From Anaerolineae bacterium (GTDB taxonomy: Bacteria > Chloroflexota > Anaerolineae > Caldilineales > Caldilineaceae): 57,357 nt of DNA. This document shows positions 28,032 through 35,625 of the stretch, piece by piece. The notes under the pieces were generated by a model that was not told the origin of the DNA, searched no databases, and saw nothing but the letters and a program-made list of their open reading frames with translations. Position numbers and translations under genes: made by a program. The stretch is from contig JAUIHI010000041.1 of the NCBI GenBank assembly GCA_030432295.1, positions 1 through 57,357 of the forward strand, in the 5' to 3' direction. Within the stretch, counting starts at the first letter, position 1. Each line of letters starts with the position of its first letter.

Positions 28032-28729
28032 TGAGCAAATCGCTTGACACCCAATCCCAACTGACAGTGGCTGCACTCATGCGCAAAGTCAATCTGCTGC
28101 AGGGGATATCCGACGCTGCCCTGCAAAAGCTGATGGAAAGCGCGGTTCAGCGCAGTGTGGCTGCGGGGACGATTCTCTTTATGGAAGGGGAACCGGTCAG
28201 GGGTTTCTATCTCGTCGAAACAGGCCACGTGAAGATCAGCCGCCACGCCCAGGACGGGCGGGAGCACATTCTGCACCTCCTGGGCGAGGGGGATTCCTTC
28301 AACGAAGTGGCCGCGCTGGATGGCGGTCCCAACCCGGCCACGGCCACCGCGCACAGCGACGCGGTGGTCTACTGCATTCTGCGCGATGAACTGCGCAAAA
28401 TCGTACACGAGAATCCCGACCTGGCCTGGGCGATGATCGAAACCATCTCCCGCCGCGCCCGCCATCTGGTCGGAATGGTACAGGACCTTTCCATGCGCAG
28501 CGTCAAAGGGCGGCTGGCGAATCTGCTGCTGGATCAGGCCGAAGCCAACGAGACCGACGCGGTGCCCCGTATGCTCACCCAGGAAGAGATGGCGAGCCGT
28601 CTGGGCACCGTGCGGGAGATGGTGGGGCGTGCCCTGCGCGGGCTGGCATCCGATGGCATCATCGAATTCGACCGTCACCGCATCGTCGTTCTGGATGTGG
28701 AACGTCTGCGCAAAGAGGCGGAAGTGTAG
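28031..28729 (+). CDS. Crp/Fnr-family transcriptional regulator (copy 1)
   Basis: This 232-residue regulator starts at a GTG whose G is the last base of the enolase stop codon; GGAG lies five bases upstream. The cyclic-nucleotide-binding-like domain spans about 15-135 (ILFMEGEPVRGFYLVETG). The dimerisation helix follows, then the HTH (LTQEEMASRLGTVREMVGRALRGL). No N-terminal cysteine cluster is present, so it is not an iron-sulfur Fnr; a haem- or small-molecule-sensing DNR/NnrR or CRP-like type is more likely. Translational coupling to the enolase gene suggests local control of that unit. It is one of two candidates to bind the GAC-N4-GTC sites nearby. Confidence 0.88.
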   Translation: MSKSLDTQSQLTVAALMRKVNLLQGISDAALQKLMESAVQRSVAAGTILFMEGEPVRGFYLVETGHVKISRHAQDGREHILHLLGEGDSFNEVAALDGGPNPATATAHSDAVVYCILRDELRKIVHENPDLAWAMIETISRRARHLVGMVQDLSMRSVKGRLANLLLDQAEANETDAVPRMLTQEEMASRLGTVREMVGRALRGLASDGIIEFDRHRIVVLDVERLRKEAEV

Positions 28730-28738
28730 AGATGCCGA

Positions 28739-28804
28739 GCCTTCCGGGAAGCGGCCACTCAATTGAGGGCACTTCCTAAATGTTTTGGCCGCTTCCCGGA
28801 AGGC
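28739..28804. terminator. 19-base perfect hairpin after the regulator gene
   Basis: Arms 28739-28757 and 28786-28804 are perfectly complementary. The loop contains the small palindrome CTCAATTGAG. It isolates the enolase-regulator unit from the N-oxide promoter that begins nine bases later. Its TTCCCGGAA core is shared with 22281-22346. Confidence 0.7.
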
Positions 28805-28812
28805 CACGACGA

Positions 28813-28853
28813 GACATTTGTCGCAGAATGCACGCCCGATCTGTTCTATAGTG
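28813..28853 (+). promoter_or_regulatory. GAC-N4-GTC operator and -10 of the ferredoxin-cupin operon
   Basis: GACATTTGTC (28813-28822), followed by GCAG, is an inverted repeat with the GA-N6-TC core of Crp/Fnr sites. TATAGT (28848-28853) is centred 33 bases downstream. This puts the operator near -42, the class II activator position. A 13-base dyad (28852-28864 with 28876-28888) overlaps the predicted transcription start. Confidence 0.65.
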
Positions 28854-28901
28854 GTAAGGAACAGAGTAAATCTTCCTGTTCCTTACCATCGGACCGATCC
28901 A

Positions 28902-29153
28902 ATGCCTGTGACGAACCCGCTGCCTACTATCGACCACAATTTGTGTACTGGTTGCCGCCGTTGCGTGGAAATCTGCCCTACTCAGGCTCTGGCCCAGATC
29001 GCCGAGAAGGCGGTTCTGCTCCACCCGGAGTTGTGTACTTATTGCGTGGCCTGCCAGGATGTATGCCCCGAAAACGCGATTGCCCTGCCTTTTATGATTG
29101 TCTTTGGTCCGGCAGCCCCAAATCTCCCACCCGATCCAACAGAAAGTGAGTGA
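28902..29153 (+). CDS. Ferredoxin with two [4Fe-4S] clusters
   Basis: This 83-residue cytoplasmic electron carrier contains two cluster motifs, CTGCRRCVEICP and CTYCVACQDVCP, each CxxCxxCxxxCP, which is the classical bacterial two-cluster type. The ATG at 28902 (MPVTNPLPTIDHN) is chosen because the first motif then sits at the usual distance from the N-terminus. A longer frame from 28785 would run through the promoter. No clear Shine-Dalgarno sequence is visible. It leads an operon with a cupin, a polytopic membrane protein and perhaps two small membrane proteins, suggesting a redox job in N-oxide metabolism (inference). Confidence 0.85.
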   Translation: MPVTNPLPTIDHNLCTGCRRCVEICPTQALAQIAEKAVLLHPELCTYCVACQDVCPENAIALPFMIVFGPAAPNLPPDPTESE

Positions 29154-29156
29154 CCG

Positions 29157-29489
29157 ATGAGCAACCCTTATGTCGCCATCCCCGATGTACGCGCCCTGCT
29201 GGGCGAAATTGCCGAAGAGAGTATCGTCAGCCGCAATATCTACAACGAAGCCAATAGCCGGGCAATGCTCTTTGGCTTTGCCCCCGGCCAGGAGTTGAGC
29301 GAACACACGACGCCGATGGCGGCCACCATCCACATTTTGGAAGGCAACGCCACCCTCACCCTGGGCGGCGACAAAATGGAAGCTGCGCCGGGTACGCTCG
29401 TCTATATGCCGCCCAGCTTGCCTCACAGCGTCTATGCCCACGAGCAGGTGGTGATGCTGCTGACGATGATCAAGGACAGCGCCAAGTGA
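29157..29489 (+). CDS. Cupin-domain protein
   Basis: This is a 110-residue single cupin barrel. Motif one is recognisable from GQELSEHTTPMAATIHILEG and motif two from APGTLVYMPPSLPHSVYA, leaving His residues available as metal ligands. Small cupins of this kind are often found beside denitrification genes; their reaction is not known. It starts three bases after the ferredoxin stop, and its stop overlaps the GTG of the next gene, so the three are translationally coupled. Confidence 0.82.
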   Translation: MSNPYVAIPDVRALLGEIAEESIVSRNIYNEANSRAMLFGFAPGQELSEHTTPMAATIHILEGNATLTLGGDKMEAAPGTLVYMPPSLPHSVYAHEQVVMLLTMIKDSAK

Positions 29490-30583
29490 ACAACGCCCTG
29501 CGCTGGGAGCGCGCCCCGCTGCTGGCGCTGGCCGTTGCCACACTGCTGTTGGCCGCTTGGGCCGGAATCGTCCGCATCGGCTGGAGTTGGCCTGTGCTCT
29601 TCCCCGCCCTGCCGATGAGCCACGGCCCGCTGATGATCGGCGGCTTTCTGGGTACACTCATCGGCCTGGAGCGGGCGGTGGGCGTGCAGAAGCGCTGGGC
29701 CTACGCGGGGCCGCTGCTCTCTGGTCTGGGCGGGATGCTGCTGATCGGCGGCGCACCCGCGGGCTGGGGTGCTGCGTTGATGCTCCTGGGCAGCGCGGTG
29801 CTGGTCGTCGTCTTTGCGGGCATCATCCGCACAGTGCCGGCTCTCTATACCGTTGCCATCGGCCTAGGCGCGCTGCTCTGGCTGATTGGCAATGGGCTGT
29901 GGCTGGCGGGCTGGTCGATCCCCCAAGTGGTGCTCTGGTGGGCAGGCTTTCTGGTGATGACGATTGCCGGGGAACGGTTGGAACTGAGCCGGATGCTGCG
30001 TCTCAGCCGGACCGCATCCCGACTGTTTGTAGCCGCTACTGCGTTCTTTGTGGCCGGATTGCTCGTTTCACTGGCCGATTACCCGTCCGGCGTGCGCCTG
30101 GCCGGGCTGGGAATGCTGGCCCTGGCCGGTTGGCTGGCCCGCTACGACATCGCCTGGCGTAGACTGAAGGCCGGTGGACAGGCCCGTTTTGTGGCTGTCT
30201 GTCTGCTCAGCGGCTATGGCTGGCTGGCGATCAGCGGGGTGCTGGCCCTGGTCTACGGCGGAATGAGCGCTGGCCCCTTCTACGATGCCATTCTGCACTC
30301 ACTCTTTCTCGGCTTTGTGCTGGCGATGATTTTCGGCCACGCGCCGATTGTCTTTCCCGCGGTGCTGGGGCTGCCCATCCACTACTCGCCCTGGCTCTAC
30401 AGCCATCTGATTCTGCTCCATCTCACCCTTGCCCTGCGCGTCGGCGGTGATCTGCTGCTCTGGATTCCGGGGCGTCAATGGGGCGGGATGCTGAACGGAG
30501 TCGTTCTCCTGCTCTTTCTGCTGAACACCGTTGCTTCGCTGAGGGGAAACGTAAAACGTAAAACGCAAGAATGCGTCGTGTAA
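29486..30583 (+). CDS. Polytopic membrane protein of an N-oxide-associated (NnrS-like) family
   Basis: This 365-residue protein has about ten to twelve transmembrane helices. It starts at a GTG that overlaps the cupin stop by four bases. Helix 2 carries SHGPLMIGGFLGTLIGLERAV and a later helix FGHAPIVFPAVLGLPIHYSP, with conserved-looking His residues in membrane segments. The overall look is that of NnrS, a haem- and copper-containing membrane protein linked to nitric oxide stress, but the match is partial. The last residues, KRKTQECVV, are encoded by an intergenic-type repeat (30549-30600), so the native C-terminus may once have been different. Confidence 0.65.
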   Translation: MNNALRWERAPLLALAVATLLLAAWAGIVRIGWSWPVLFPALPMSHGPLMIGGFLGTLIGLERAVGVQKRWAYAGPLLSGLGGMLLIGGAPAGWGAALMLLGSAVLVVVFAGIIRTVPALYTVAIGLGALLWLIGNGLWLAGWSIPQVVLWWAGFLVMTIAGERLELSRMLRLSRTASRLFVAATAFFVAGLLVSLADYPSGVRLAGLGMLALAGWLARYDIAWRRLKAGGQARFVAVCLLSGYGWLAISGVLALVYGGMSAGPFYDAILHSLFLGFVLAMIFGHAPIVFPAVLGLPIHYSPWLYSHLILLHLTLALRVGGDLLLWIPGRQWGGMLNGVVLLLFLLNTVASLRGNVKRKTQECVV

Positions 30584-30600
30584 TCTTACCTTTTACGTCC
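30549..30600. repeat. Word-repeat palindrome overlapping a gene end
   Basis: Copies of ACGTAAAAC lie at the left and TTTTACGTCCC at the right, with an inner ACGCA-AGAA-TGCGT hairpin. The left half encodes the last nine residues and stop of the preceding gene. The words match those in the hairpin at 9577-9620. Confidence 0.6.
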
Positions 30601-30662
30601 CAACTCTCAGATAGAAGAATGAATTCACATCTGCAACTTTCCACTTTCCACTTGCAACACCC

Positions 30663-31082
30663 ATGCCATTTCTCACACGTCTTTTCGTAAAAACAGCGCT
30701 GGTCTATTTTATCGCCGCACTCCTGGCCGGGCTGCTGGTAGCGGCCCGGCCTGTGCTGGCGCTGCCGTCAATTGTGGCAGCGTTGACGCCCGTCTACTTT
30801 CATCTGCTGATGGTGGGCTGGGTGACCCAACTGATCCTCGGCGTGGCCCACTGGATGTTCCCCAAATTCAGCCGGGAAGAACCGCGGGGCCACGACTGGC
30901 TGACCTGGACGATTTTTATTTTGCTCAATGGGGGTCTGCTCCTGCGGGTCTTCGCCGAACCGATCCGCACGGTTAACACGGACCCCCTGTGGGGCTGGTT
31001 GCTGGCCCTCTCTGCGCTGCTCCAATGGCTGGCAGCGATGGCCTTCGTCGCCAACGTGTGGCCCCGGGTCAGAGGACACTGA
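30663..31082 (+). CDS. Four-helix membrane protein, first of a tandem paralogous pair
   Basis: This 139-residue protein has four predicted transmembrane helices. Helix 2 holds VYFHLLMVGWVTQLILGVAHWMFP, with a His near its start and another near its end. The pattern resembles haem-ligating helices of the haem-copper oxidase/nitric-oxide-reductase superfamily. The protein ends in NVWPRVRGH, paralleled by NAWPRVKP in the next gene. The two together could form a heterodimeric eight-helix unit. No ribosome binding site is obvious. The gap before it contains short-word repeats. Confidence 0.6.
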   Translation: MPFLTRLFVKTALVYFIAALLAGLLVAARPVLALPSIVAALTPVYFHLLMVGWVTQLILGVAHWMFPKFSREEPRGHDWLTWTIFILLNGGLLLRVFAEPIRTVNTDPLWGWLLALSALLQWLAAMAFVANVWPRVRGH

Positions 31083-31083
31083 G

Positions 31084-31503
31084 ATGCCCAAGCCGTCTAT
31101 CTGGTTTCTCCGTTCCGCACTGATCCACCTGGCACTGGGCTTCACCTTTGGCGGGCTGCTGCTCTGGAACAAAGGCATCCCCATCCACCCGCTGATGTGG
31201 CGGCTGCTCCCCGCGCATATGGAATTCCTGCTGGTGGGGTGGACGGTGCAACTGGCGCTGGGAGTGGCCTATTGGATTCTGCCCCGCTTCTACACCCAAC
31301 GGGGCGACGTACGGCCTGTCTGGCTGGCCTTTGCCCTGATCAACTGCGGTGTCTGGCTGGCGGGGATGGGAGCGACGCTGGCCGCGCCCGGTTGGGTGAT
31401 CCTGGCCGGGCGGCTGTGCGAGGCAGGCGCGGCTGGGGCTTTTGCGGTCAACGCCTGGCCCCGGGTCAAACCGATGGCCCAGGAAGCCAGCCATTTGCGT
31501 TGA
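31084..31503 (+). CDS. Four-helix membrane protein, second of a tandem paralogous pair
   Basis: This 139-residue protein starts two bases after the previous stop and is the same length as its neighbour. Helix 2 reads PAHMEFLLVGWTVQLALGVA and then YWILPRF, aligning directly with the neighbour's LMVGWVTQLILGVAHWMFP. The His at the end of that helix is Tyr here, while a His lies at its start, so the pair is asymmetric. It is probably an integral membrane partner of the preceding product. Function is unknown; haem binding is a hypothesis only. Confidence 0.6.
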   Translation: MPKPSIWFLRSALIHLALGFTFGGLLLWNKGIPIHPLMWRLLPAHMEFLLVGWTVQLALGVAYWILPRFYTQRGDVRPVWLAFALINCGVWLAGMGATLAAPGWVILAGRLCEAGAAGAFAVNAWPRVKPMAQEASHLR

Positions 31504-31516
31504 ACGCTTTCACCCA

Positions 31517-31545
31517 TTGCTGCGAAAGGGCGAGTCTGGTATTAT
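31517..31545 (+). promoter_or_regulatory. Promoter giving a probably leaderless transcript
   Basis: TTGCTG (31517-31522) and TATTAT (31540-31545) are 17 bases apart. The predicted start, about seven bases on, coincides with the ATG at 31552. No ribosome binding site precedes that ATG. Confidence 0.6.
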
Positions 31546-31551
31546 CTACCT

Positions 31552-31863
31552 ATGATGGACATACTCTTCTCAACTACCGATCCGCAGGGTCGGACTGTCG
31601 AATTGAGCCATAGCTGCTTCATCGAACACATTCGATATGAGCATCCGGATATGTCCGATGTCGAAGAAATCGAGCAAACGATTCGCAGAGCAGAATACAT
31701 TTGCACCGACGCTACTGATTCAGCAAGGCTGATCTATTACAGGACATTTCGCAGGCGACCTGAAAGATGGCTGATCAAAGTAGTCGTTGACGCCGGTGAG
31801 GTGGTTACGGCCTATCGAGTAAAGCGGATCAAACGGGGGGAAATGACAGTATGGCAGCGATAA
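31552..31863 (+). CDS. PBECR/DUF4258-like small protein, toxin-like half of a pair
   Basis: This 103-residue soluble protein has HIRYEHPDM followed by an 'EEIEQTIRRAEYI' helix, and then strands ending in KVVVDAGEVVTAYRVKRIKRG. This arrangement is typical of the BECR/RelE-related fold (PBECR or DUF4258 types), whose members include RNases. Catalytic residues cannot be assigned with confidence; His, Arg and Tyr candidates are present. It overlaps the next gene by 13 bases and appears to be translated from a leaderless mRNA. The alternative is a non-toxic phage-derived remnant. Confidence 0.55.
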   Translation: MMDILFSTTDPQGRTVELSHSCFIEHIRYEHPDMSDVEEIEQTIRRAEYICTDATDSARLIYYRTFRRRPERWLIKVVVDAGEVVTAYRVKRIKRGEMTVWQR

Positions 31864-32126
31864 CAATTCCTGAATCTCTACGAACTTACTTCCCGCAGCA
31901 CTTGAAACCAGAGAACTTGTGGATACACTATAATCCACTGGCGGATTCGCTCACCGTCTATTTTGACGGCGCGCCCACTCCCAGCGTCTGGGATGATGTG
32001 GACGAACACGCCTTTATCGGTATTTCGATCAACGACGATACGGTTGTAACCGGCGTGAAGATCGAGCAATTCACGACCTGGCTGGTCGTCTCCGGTCAGT
32101 CAAGCCGGGTTCTCGAACCTGCCTGA
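31851..32126 (+). CDS. DUF2283-like small protein, antitoxin-like half of a pair
   Basis: This 91-residue protein contains [16 protein letters not shown] and a later [20 protein letters not shown], the two strands characteristic of DUF2283 ('YDPEADALYI ... IVGIEI'). DUF2283 genes frequently sit beside DUF4258-type genes, as here, in what look like toxin-antitoxin pairs. The 13-base overlap implies coupled translation. Its 3' end also overlaps the end of the convergent membrane protein gene by 31 bases. Confidence 0.6.
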   Translation: MAAITIPESLRTYFPQHLKPENLWIHYNPLADSLTVYFDGAPTPSVWDDVDEHAFIGISINDDTVVTGVKIEQFTTWLVVSGQSSRVLEPA

Positions 32127-33340
32127 TTCGGGCGCAGGCTCAACAGCCAGACAAGCCCCGCCACACCCGCCGGCACGAAACTGCTCCACGTGGCCGCGCG
32201 CAGGAGAAGAAGCGCCGATACCGGCACAAATTGAAGCAGTCCCAGCCAGAGCAGCAGCAAAAGCATCCCCCCTACGCCACCGATCCAGGCCCAGCCCAGC
32301 CAGCGCACCCACTGGATTTTTCCCAGCCCCAAACGATCCAAAATCAACGCCAGCAGGGCACTGCTCATCCACCCCAGCAGCAAATTGTGCAGGAAGTAGA
32401 CCCGCAGTTGGGTGCGGCTGCTCCATTCCCACACACCGGGCCAGAGGACGACCAGCGCCATCAACCCGTGGACAGCCAGCATCCCAACAGCAAAACGCAT
32501 AAGCCAGGGCAGGTGCGCCCAGTGCCGCAGCAGCGCGGCCACGTGCCAGAAGAGCAGCAGGCCAGCCAGCCCATTGGCAACCGCAGCCACCCAAAAGAGG
32601 GGCGGCGAAACCAGCGCGGGGGACATTCCCAGAAAGAAAGTCGGGGCGATTGCCAGGGCCAGGAGCAGAACGGGCAAACGCCGCGGAAGTTCGATCCGTT
32701 CTCCCAGCCAGGCCCAGAGGAGTCCGAGCAGGGCCAGTGTAAACCAGCCCACCGCAAAGAGATCGAGGAAAAGATGGAGAAAAGTCTGCTGCAAAAAGAG
32801 ACTCTGGCCGCCACTGACAACCATTCCCATCAGCCCCAGCGCGCCGCCGGAGGAGAGCAGCAGGAGCAGAATCGCCCAATCCCACAGTTGCACAGGCAGG
32901 GGACGTCGGGGCAGATGTCGGCTTTCCCGCCAATAGAGCCAGGCAAAGAGATACCAGGCAAGACCGTTGAGGGAGGAGATGATCGCGCCCAGAGGCAGGG
33001 ACGCGGAGCCGATCTGCGTCAAGCCATAGCCATTGGCCCAAAAGGCGGGAAAGCTGAGCAGGGAAAGCACAGCCGTCATGCCCATCTGCCAGTGGACGCT
33101 GCGGGGCAGGGCGCGCCCGGTGTGCAGGGAGAGAAAGTGCCAGATCAGCGCCATCAGGGCCAGAGTGGCCCAGCCGAAATACATCAGATGGCTGTGGGCG
33201 TGGCGGATGGCCGTATAGTTGGCAGCCCAGGCAGGCATTCCCCAGCCCAGGCCGAAACGGAGAAGGGAACCAGTGGACGCAGCCACGAGGAGGGCGAAAA
33301 GGGCAACGGAGAGATAGGTCCGAACTTTTGATGCTTGCAT
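32096..33340 (-). CDS. Polytopic membrane protein with histidine-bearing helices (haem-copper-oxidase- or NnrS-like)
   Basis: This 414-residue protein has about twelve transmembrane helices. An early helix carries [22 protein letters not shown], with closely spaced His residues of the kind that ligate haem or copper in haem-copper oxidases, nitric oxide reductases and NnrS proteins. Others lie in [14 protein letters not shown] and [11 protein letters not shown]. No canonical subunit family is clearly met. It has its own GAC-N4-GTC promoter (33411-33451), placing it in the predicted N-oxide regulon. Confidence 0.6.
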   Translation of the reverse strand: MQASKVRTYLSVALFALLVAASTGSLLRFGLGWGMPAWAANYTAIRHAHSHLMYFGWATLALMALIWHFLSLHTGRALPRSVHWQMGMTAVLSLLSFPAFWANGYGLTQIGSASLPLGAIISSLNGLAWYLFAWLYWRESRHLPRRPLPVQLWDWAILLLLLSSGGALGLMGMVVSGGQSLFLQQTFLHLFLDLFAVGWFTLALLGLLWAWLGERIELPRRLPVLLLALAIAPTFFLGMSPALVSPPLFWVAAVANGLAGLLLFWHVAALLRHWAHLPWLMRFAVGMLAVHGLMALVVLWPGVWEWSSRTQLRVYFLHNLLLGWMSSALLALILDRLGLGKIQWVRWLGWAWIGGVGGMLLLLLWLGLLQFVPVSALLLLRAATWSSFVPAGVAGLVWLLSLRPNQAGSRTRLD

Positions 33341-33410
33341 TGGGCAAAAATTTCACACGTGGATAGTGGAACAACGACTGTTGCAACCCATTGTACCAAA
33401 TGGTTGCCCA

Positions 33411-33451
33411 ATCATAAGTCCTGGACCGGAGACCGATCCAGGACTTATGTC
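33411..33451 (-). promoter_or_regulatory. GAC-N4-GTC operator and -10 of the 414-residue membrane protein gene
   Basis: Read on the minus strand, TGTGACATAAGTC places the operator core at 33442-33451 and TATGAT at 33411-33416, centres 33 bases apart. A 13-base dyad (33413-33425 with 33437-33449) overlaps both elements. I first read that dyad as a terminator for the upstream operon, and it may serve both roles. Confidence 0.6.
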
Positions 33452-33480
33452 ACAGAAGATTGTGCCCCAACTATTTTCTG

Positions 33481-34695
33481 TCAATCACCGGCTGCGGGGG
33501 CGGCTACCAACTCCAACCGGTGGAGGGCAGAGCGGCTGATCTGGCCCATCTCCCAGGCGATCGGCAACATCGCGAGGACAAAGAATCCGTAGCCAAGCCC
33601 ACTGAGCATTGCCTGCTGTTCGGTCAGAAAGATGCTGGCCCAGATCAGCCCGCTGCCCACATTGACAGCCAGCAGACTCAGCCAACTGCCGCCCAGCCGG
33701 GGCGAATCTTCCCCGGCCAGGAAGCGGCGCATGAAATAGGGCAACAGGGCAAAGGCGAACTGAAGAACCCAGCCATAGATGAGGGCCTGGGGTGCGGTCG
33801 CTTCGATCCCCGCGCCGGGGAAGCCCGGCACACCCAGCAGAATCAACGGCGCCACCAACACCGGGGCCAGAATCCAGGCGTAGGAGAGAAGCAGATGCCA
33901 CCCGCCCGGCTTACCCAGCAACCCGGCCCGCCGGATACTGACAGCCGACAATCCCAGCAGCCAGATTGTCGCGCTCAGGTGCAGCACCAGCCCCGGCACT
34001 GTGGCCCAAAGCGCACCGCCCAGCCAGGGGCCGATCACCAGACCCAGAGCGCCCACACTCATCATCCAGAAAATGGTGTTGATCACCCGGTCGCTCGCCA
34101 ATTCCCGGCGACTCCAACGGGGGACCACATCCACCAACAGGCCGGCAAAGACGAGAGAGAGAAAGCCCCAATTGTTGGCGTGGATGTGGACTTCCACGGG
34201 AATTTGGATGCGCAGAGGACCGCTCCATCCCAGCCACAGTCCCGTGCCGATAATAATGCCCAGAAGCAGATAGAGCAGACCCATCACATAAAAACGCACA
34301 CTCAGCCGCGCCGGTGTGGAACTGTCGCCGCGCATCTGCCAGAGTTGTACGGCAAGCAGCGTGGCCGCCACAAAGATCAGTGTGCCGCCGGTGAAGATCA
34401 GCGCGCCGTTGATAATCGGAATGCCAACCAGCAGAATGACCAGCCCCACATTGAGAGTAAGCCAGATATCCCAGCGGGTTTTGGGACGGGGCAGACCGCG
34501 GCGGGCAGCTACCAGCCAGGGCAGCACGCCGAAGAGGGCTTCAGTCGCCATGCCCAGAGTGATGAAGTGGACCCGCAGCCAGCGCAGGCCACTGAACCAG
34601 GTCAGTAAATTCAGGCTGGTGAGGGAGGCATCGGCAGCCACCAACAGACCCACCAGCAGATAGAGAAGTGACATTAGCAGATAGGGATTCAACAT
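33481..34695 (-). CDS. Polytopic membrane protein related to haem-copper oxidase subunit I-like N-oxide proteins
   Basis: This 404-residue protein has about twelve helices. LRVHFITLGMATEALFGVLP near residue 45 and VEVHIHANNWGFLSLVFAGL near residue 170 each hold His residues at helix starts, as in cbb3-like or NorB-like proteins. The full set of six conserved ligands of catalytic subunits is not evident. Its helix wording resembles that of the two 139-residue proteins at 30663-31503. It follows the DUF6069-like gene by 22 bases and is third in the operon driven from 35569-35608. Function is unknown. Confidence 0.6.
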   Translation of the reverse strand: MLNPYLLMSLLYLLVGLLVAADASLTSLNLLTWFSGLRWLRVHFITLGMATEALFGVLPWLVAARRGLPRPKTRWDIWLTLNVGLVILLVGIPIINGALIFTGGTLIFVAATLLAVQLWQMRGDSSTPARLSVRFYVMGLLYLLLGIIIGTGLWLGWSGPLRIQIPVEVHIHANNWGFLSLVFAGLLVDVVPRWSRRELASDRVINTIFWMMSVGALGLVIGPWLGGALWATVPGLVLHLSATIWLLGLSAVSIRRAGLLGKPGGWHLLLSYAWILAPVLVAPLILLGVPGFPGAGIEATAPQALIYGWVLQFAFALLPYFMRRFLAGEDSPRLGGSWLSLLAVNVGSGLIWASIFLTEQQAMLSGLGYGFFVLAMLPIAWEMGQISRSALHRLELVAAPAAGD

Positions 34696-34717
34696 TTGTT
34701 TGTCCTTATTCGTTCAA

Positions 34718-35158
34718 TTAGCGATGAGAATTGGATATGCGCCGGTAGCCATTGCGCAGCAAGGCCACAATGATTACACCGGCAATGACGTGCAGAGCCG
34801 CGGCCACTGTGCTGGCCAAAAAGGTCCTGTGCTCTACGGGCAGCAGATAGTCGGGAATGAAGCTGACAACCAGCACGACGACAGCAATGCGCAGAAACTG
34901 GGCATCCGCCTGGGGATTGCGCCGGGCCAGCCAGGCGAAGAGCGCCGTCGCCCCGATGGCAGGCACAATCACAAAGAGGGCGCTGCGGGCGTAGCTGTCC
35001 AGCGGCTTGAAGAGGGCAATCTCCGGCCAGAGTTGGATGGCGATCATCTGGGCGACCAGCACTGCGATGACCGCGGGAACTGTGGCGACCAGGCCAAGTC
35101 TCAGCCAATCGCTACGGCTTGCTGTCGTTGAAGGAACCGAAGGTGCAGATGCACTCAT
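34718..35158 (-). CDS. Small membrane protein, DUF6069-like
   Basis: This 146-residue protein has a Ser/Pro/Thr-rich N-terminus and four hydrophobic helices. The sequence VATVPAVIAVLVAQMIA, then FVIVPAIGATALFAWL, then HVIAGVIIVALLRN is like the DUF6069 family, an uncharacterised four-helix group. It sits between a cupin gene and the 404-residue membrane protein gene in one short operon. Confidence 0.55.
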   Translation of the reverse strand: MSASAPSVPSTTASRSDWLRLGLVATVPAVIAVLVAQMIAIQLWPEIALFKPLDSYARSALFVIVPAIGATALFAWLARRNPQADAQFLRIAVVVLVVSFIPDYLLPVEHRTFLASTVAAALHVIAGVIIVALLRNGYRRISNSHR

Positions 35159-35197
35159 AATAAGTTTCTCCTCAAATGAAGGGATGAAGGCGTCAGG

Positions 35198-35524
35198 CTA
35201 GGCGGGTTTGACGGCCAGAAACGAGAGGCGACTCTCGGCCACAAGCCCACGGGTCGAGCCAGCCGGGGTGATGACTGTGGAACCGGGCTTGACCGCAAAG
35301 CTCTCGCCGTCCACGGTCATCGTGCCTGCACCTTCCAAAAAGTGATAGACGGCCTGAGACTCCGGGTGGGGTGGCAGACGCTGGCCCTGTTCCAGCCCAG
35401 CCAGAATCACTTTCAGGTTTGGTCCATCACCTATGAATTGGGGTTGAGGACCTTCGGGTGAATGGGCCACGGCTGTGCGCCAGTCGGCCAAAAAGACGAG
35501 GGGGGCTTCCATTACAGCGTTCAT
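35198..35524 (-). CDS. Cupin-domain protein, first gene of an N-oxide-regulated operon
   Basis: This 108-residue single cupin barrel has QRLPPHPESQAVYHFLEG as motif one, with the expected His pair and Glu, and a PAGSTRGLVAES region as motif two. AAGGAG lies before the ATG at 35524. It begins the transcript predicted from the operator at 35599-35608. It is a second cupin in the same regulon as the one at 29157-29489, although the two are not obviously close paralogues. Confidence 0.8.
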   Translation of the reverse strand: MNAVMEAPLVFLADWRTAVAHSPEGPQPQFIGDGPNLKVILAGLEQGQRLPPHPESQAVYHFLEGAGTMTVDGESFAVKPGSTVITPAGSTRGLVAESRLSFLAVKPA

Positions 35525-35568
35525 TGCATTTCTCCTTGGGTTACGATTGAAAACGAACGTACACCACA

Positions 35569-35608
35569 AGGATAGCAGGGGTGGGGAGGGATGTCTTCGA
35601 CTTTTGTC
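35569..35608 (-). promoter_or_regulatory. GAC-N4-GTC operator and -10 of the cupin-DUF6069-membrane operon
   Basis: On the minus strand GACAAAAGTC (35599-35608) is followed by TATCCT (35569-35574), centres 32 bases apart. It lies directly downstream of the Crp/Fnr gene that ends at 35626, so regulator and target are adjacent. Confidence 0.65.
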
Positions 35609-35625
35609 GGGTTTGGGGAAGGGGG

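Noticed and set aside
33413-33449. A simple terminator for the 404-residue membrane protein operon
   Set aside because: The dyad overlaps both the operator and the -10 of the next gene, so it is recorded with that promoter. A dual role remains possible.
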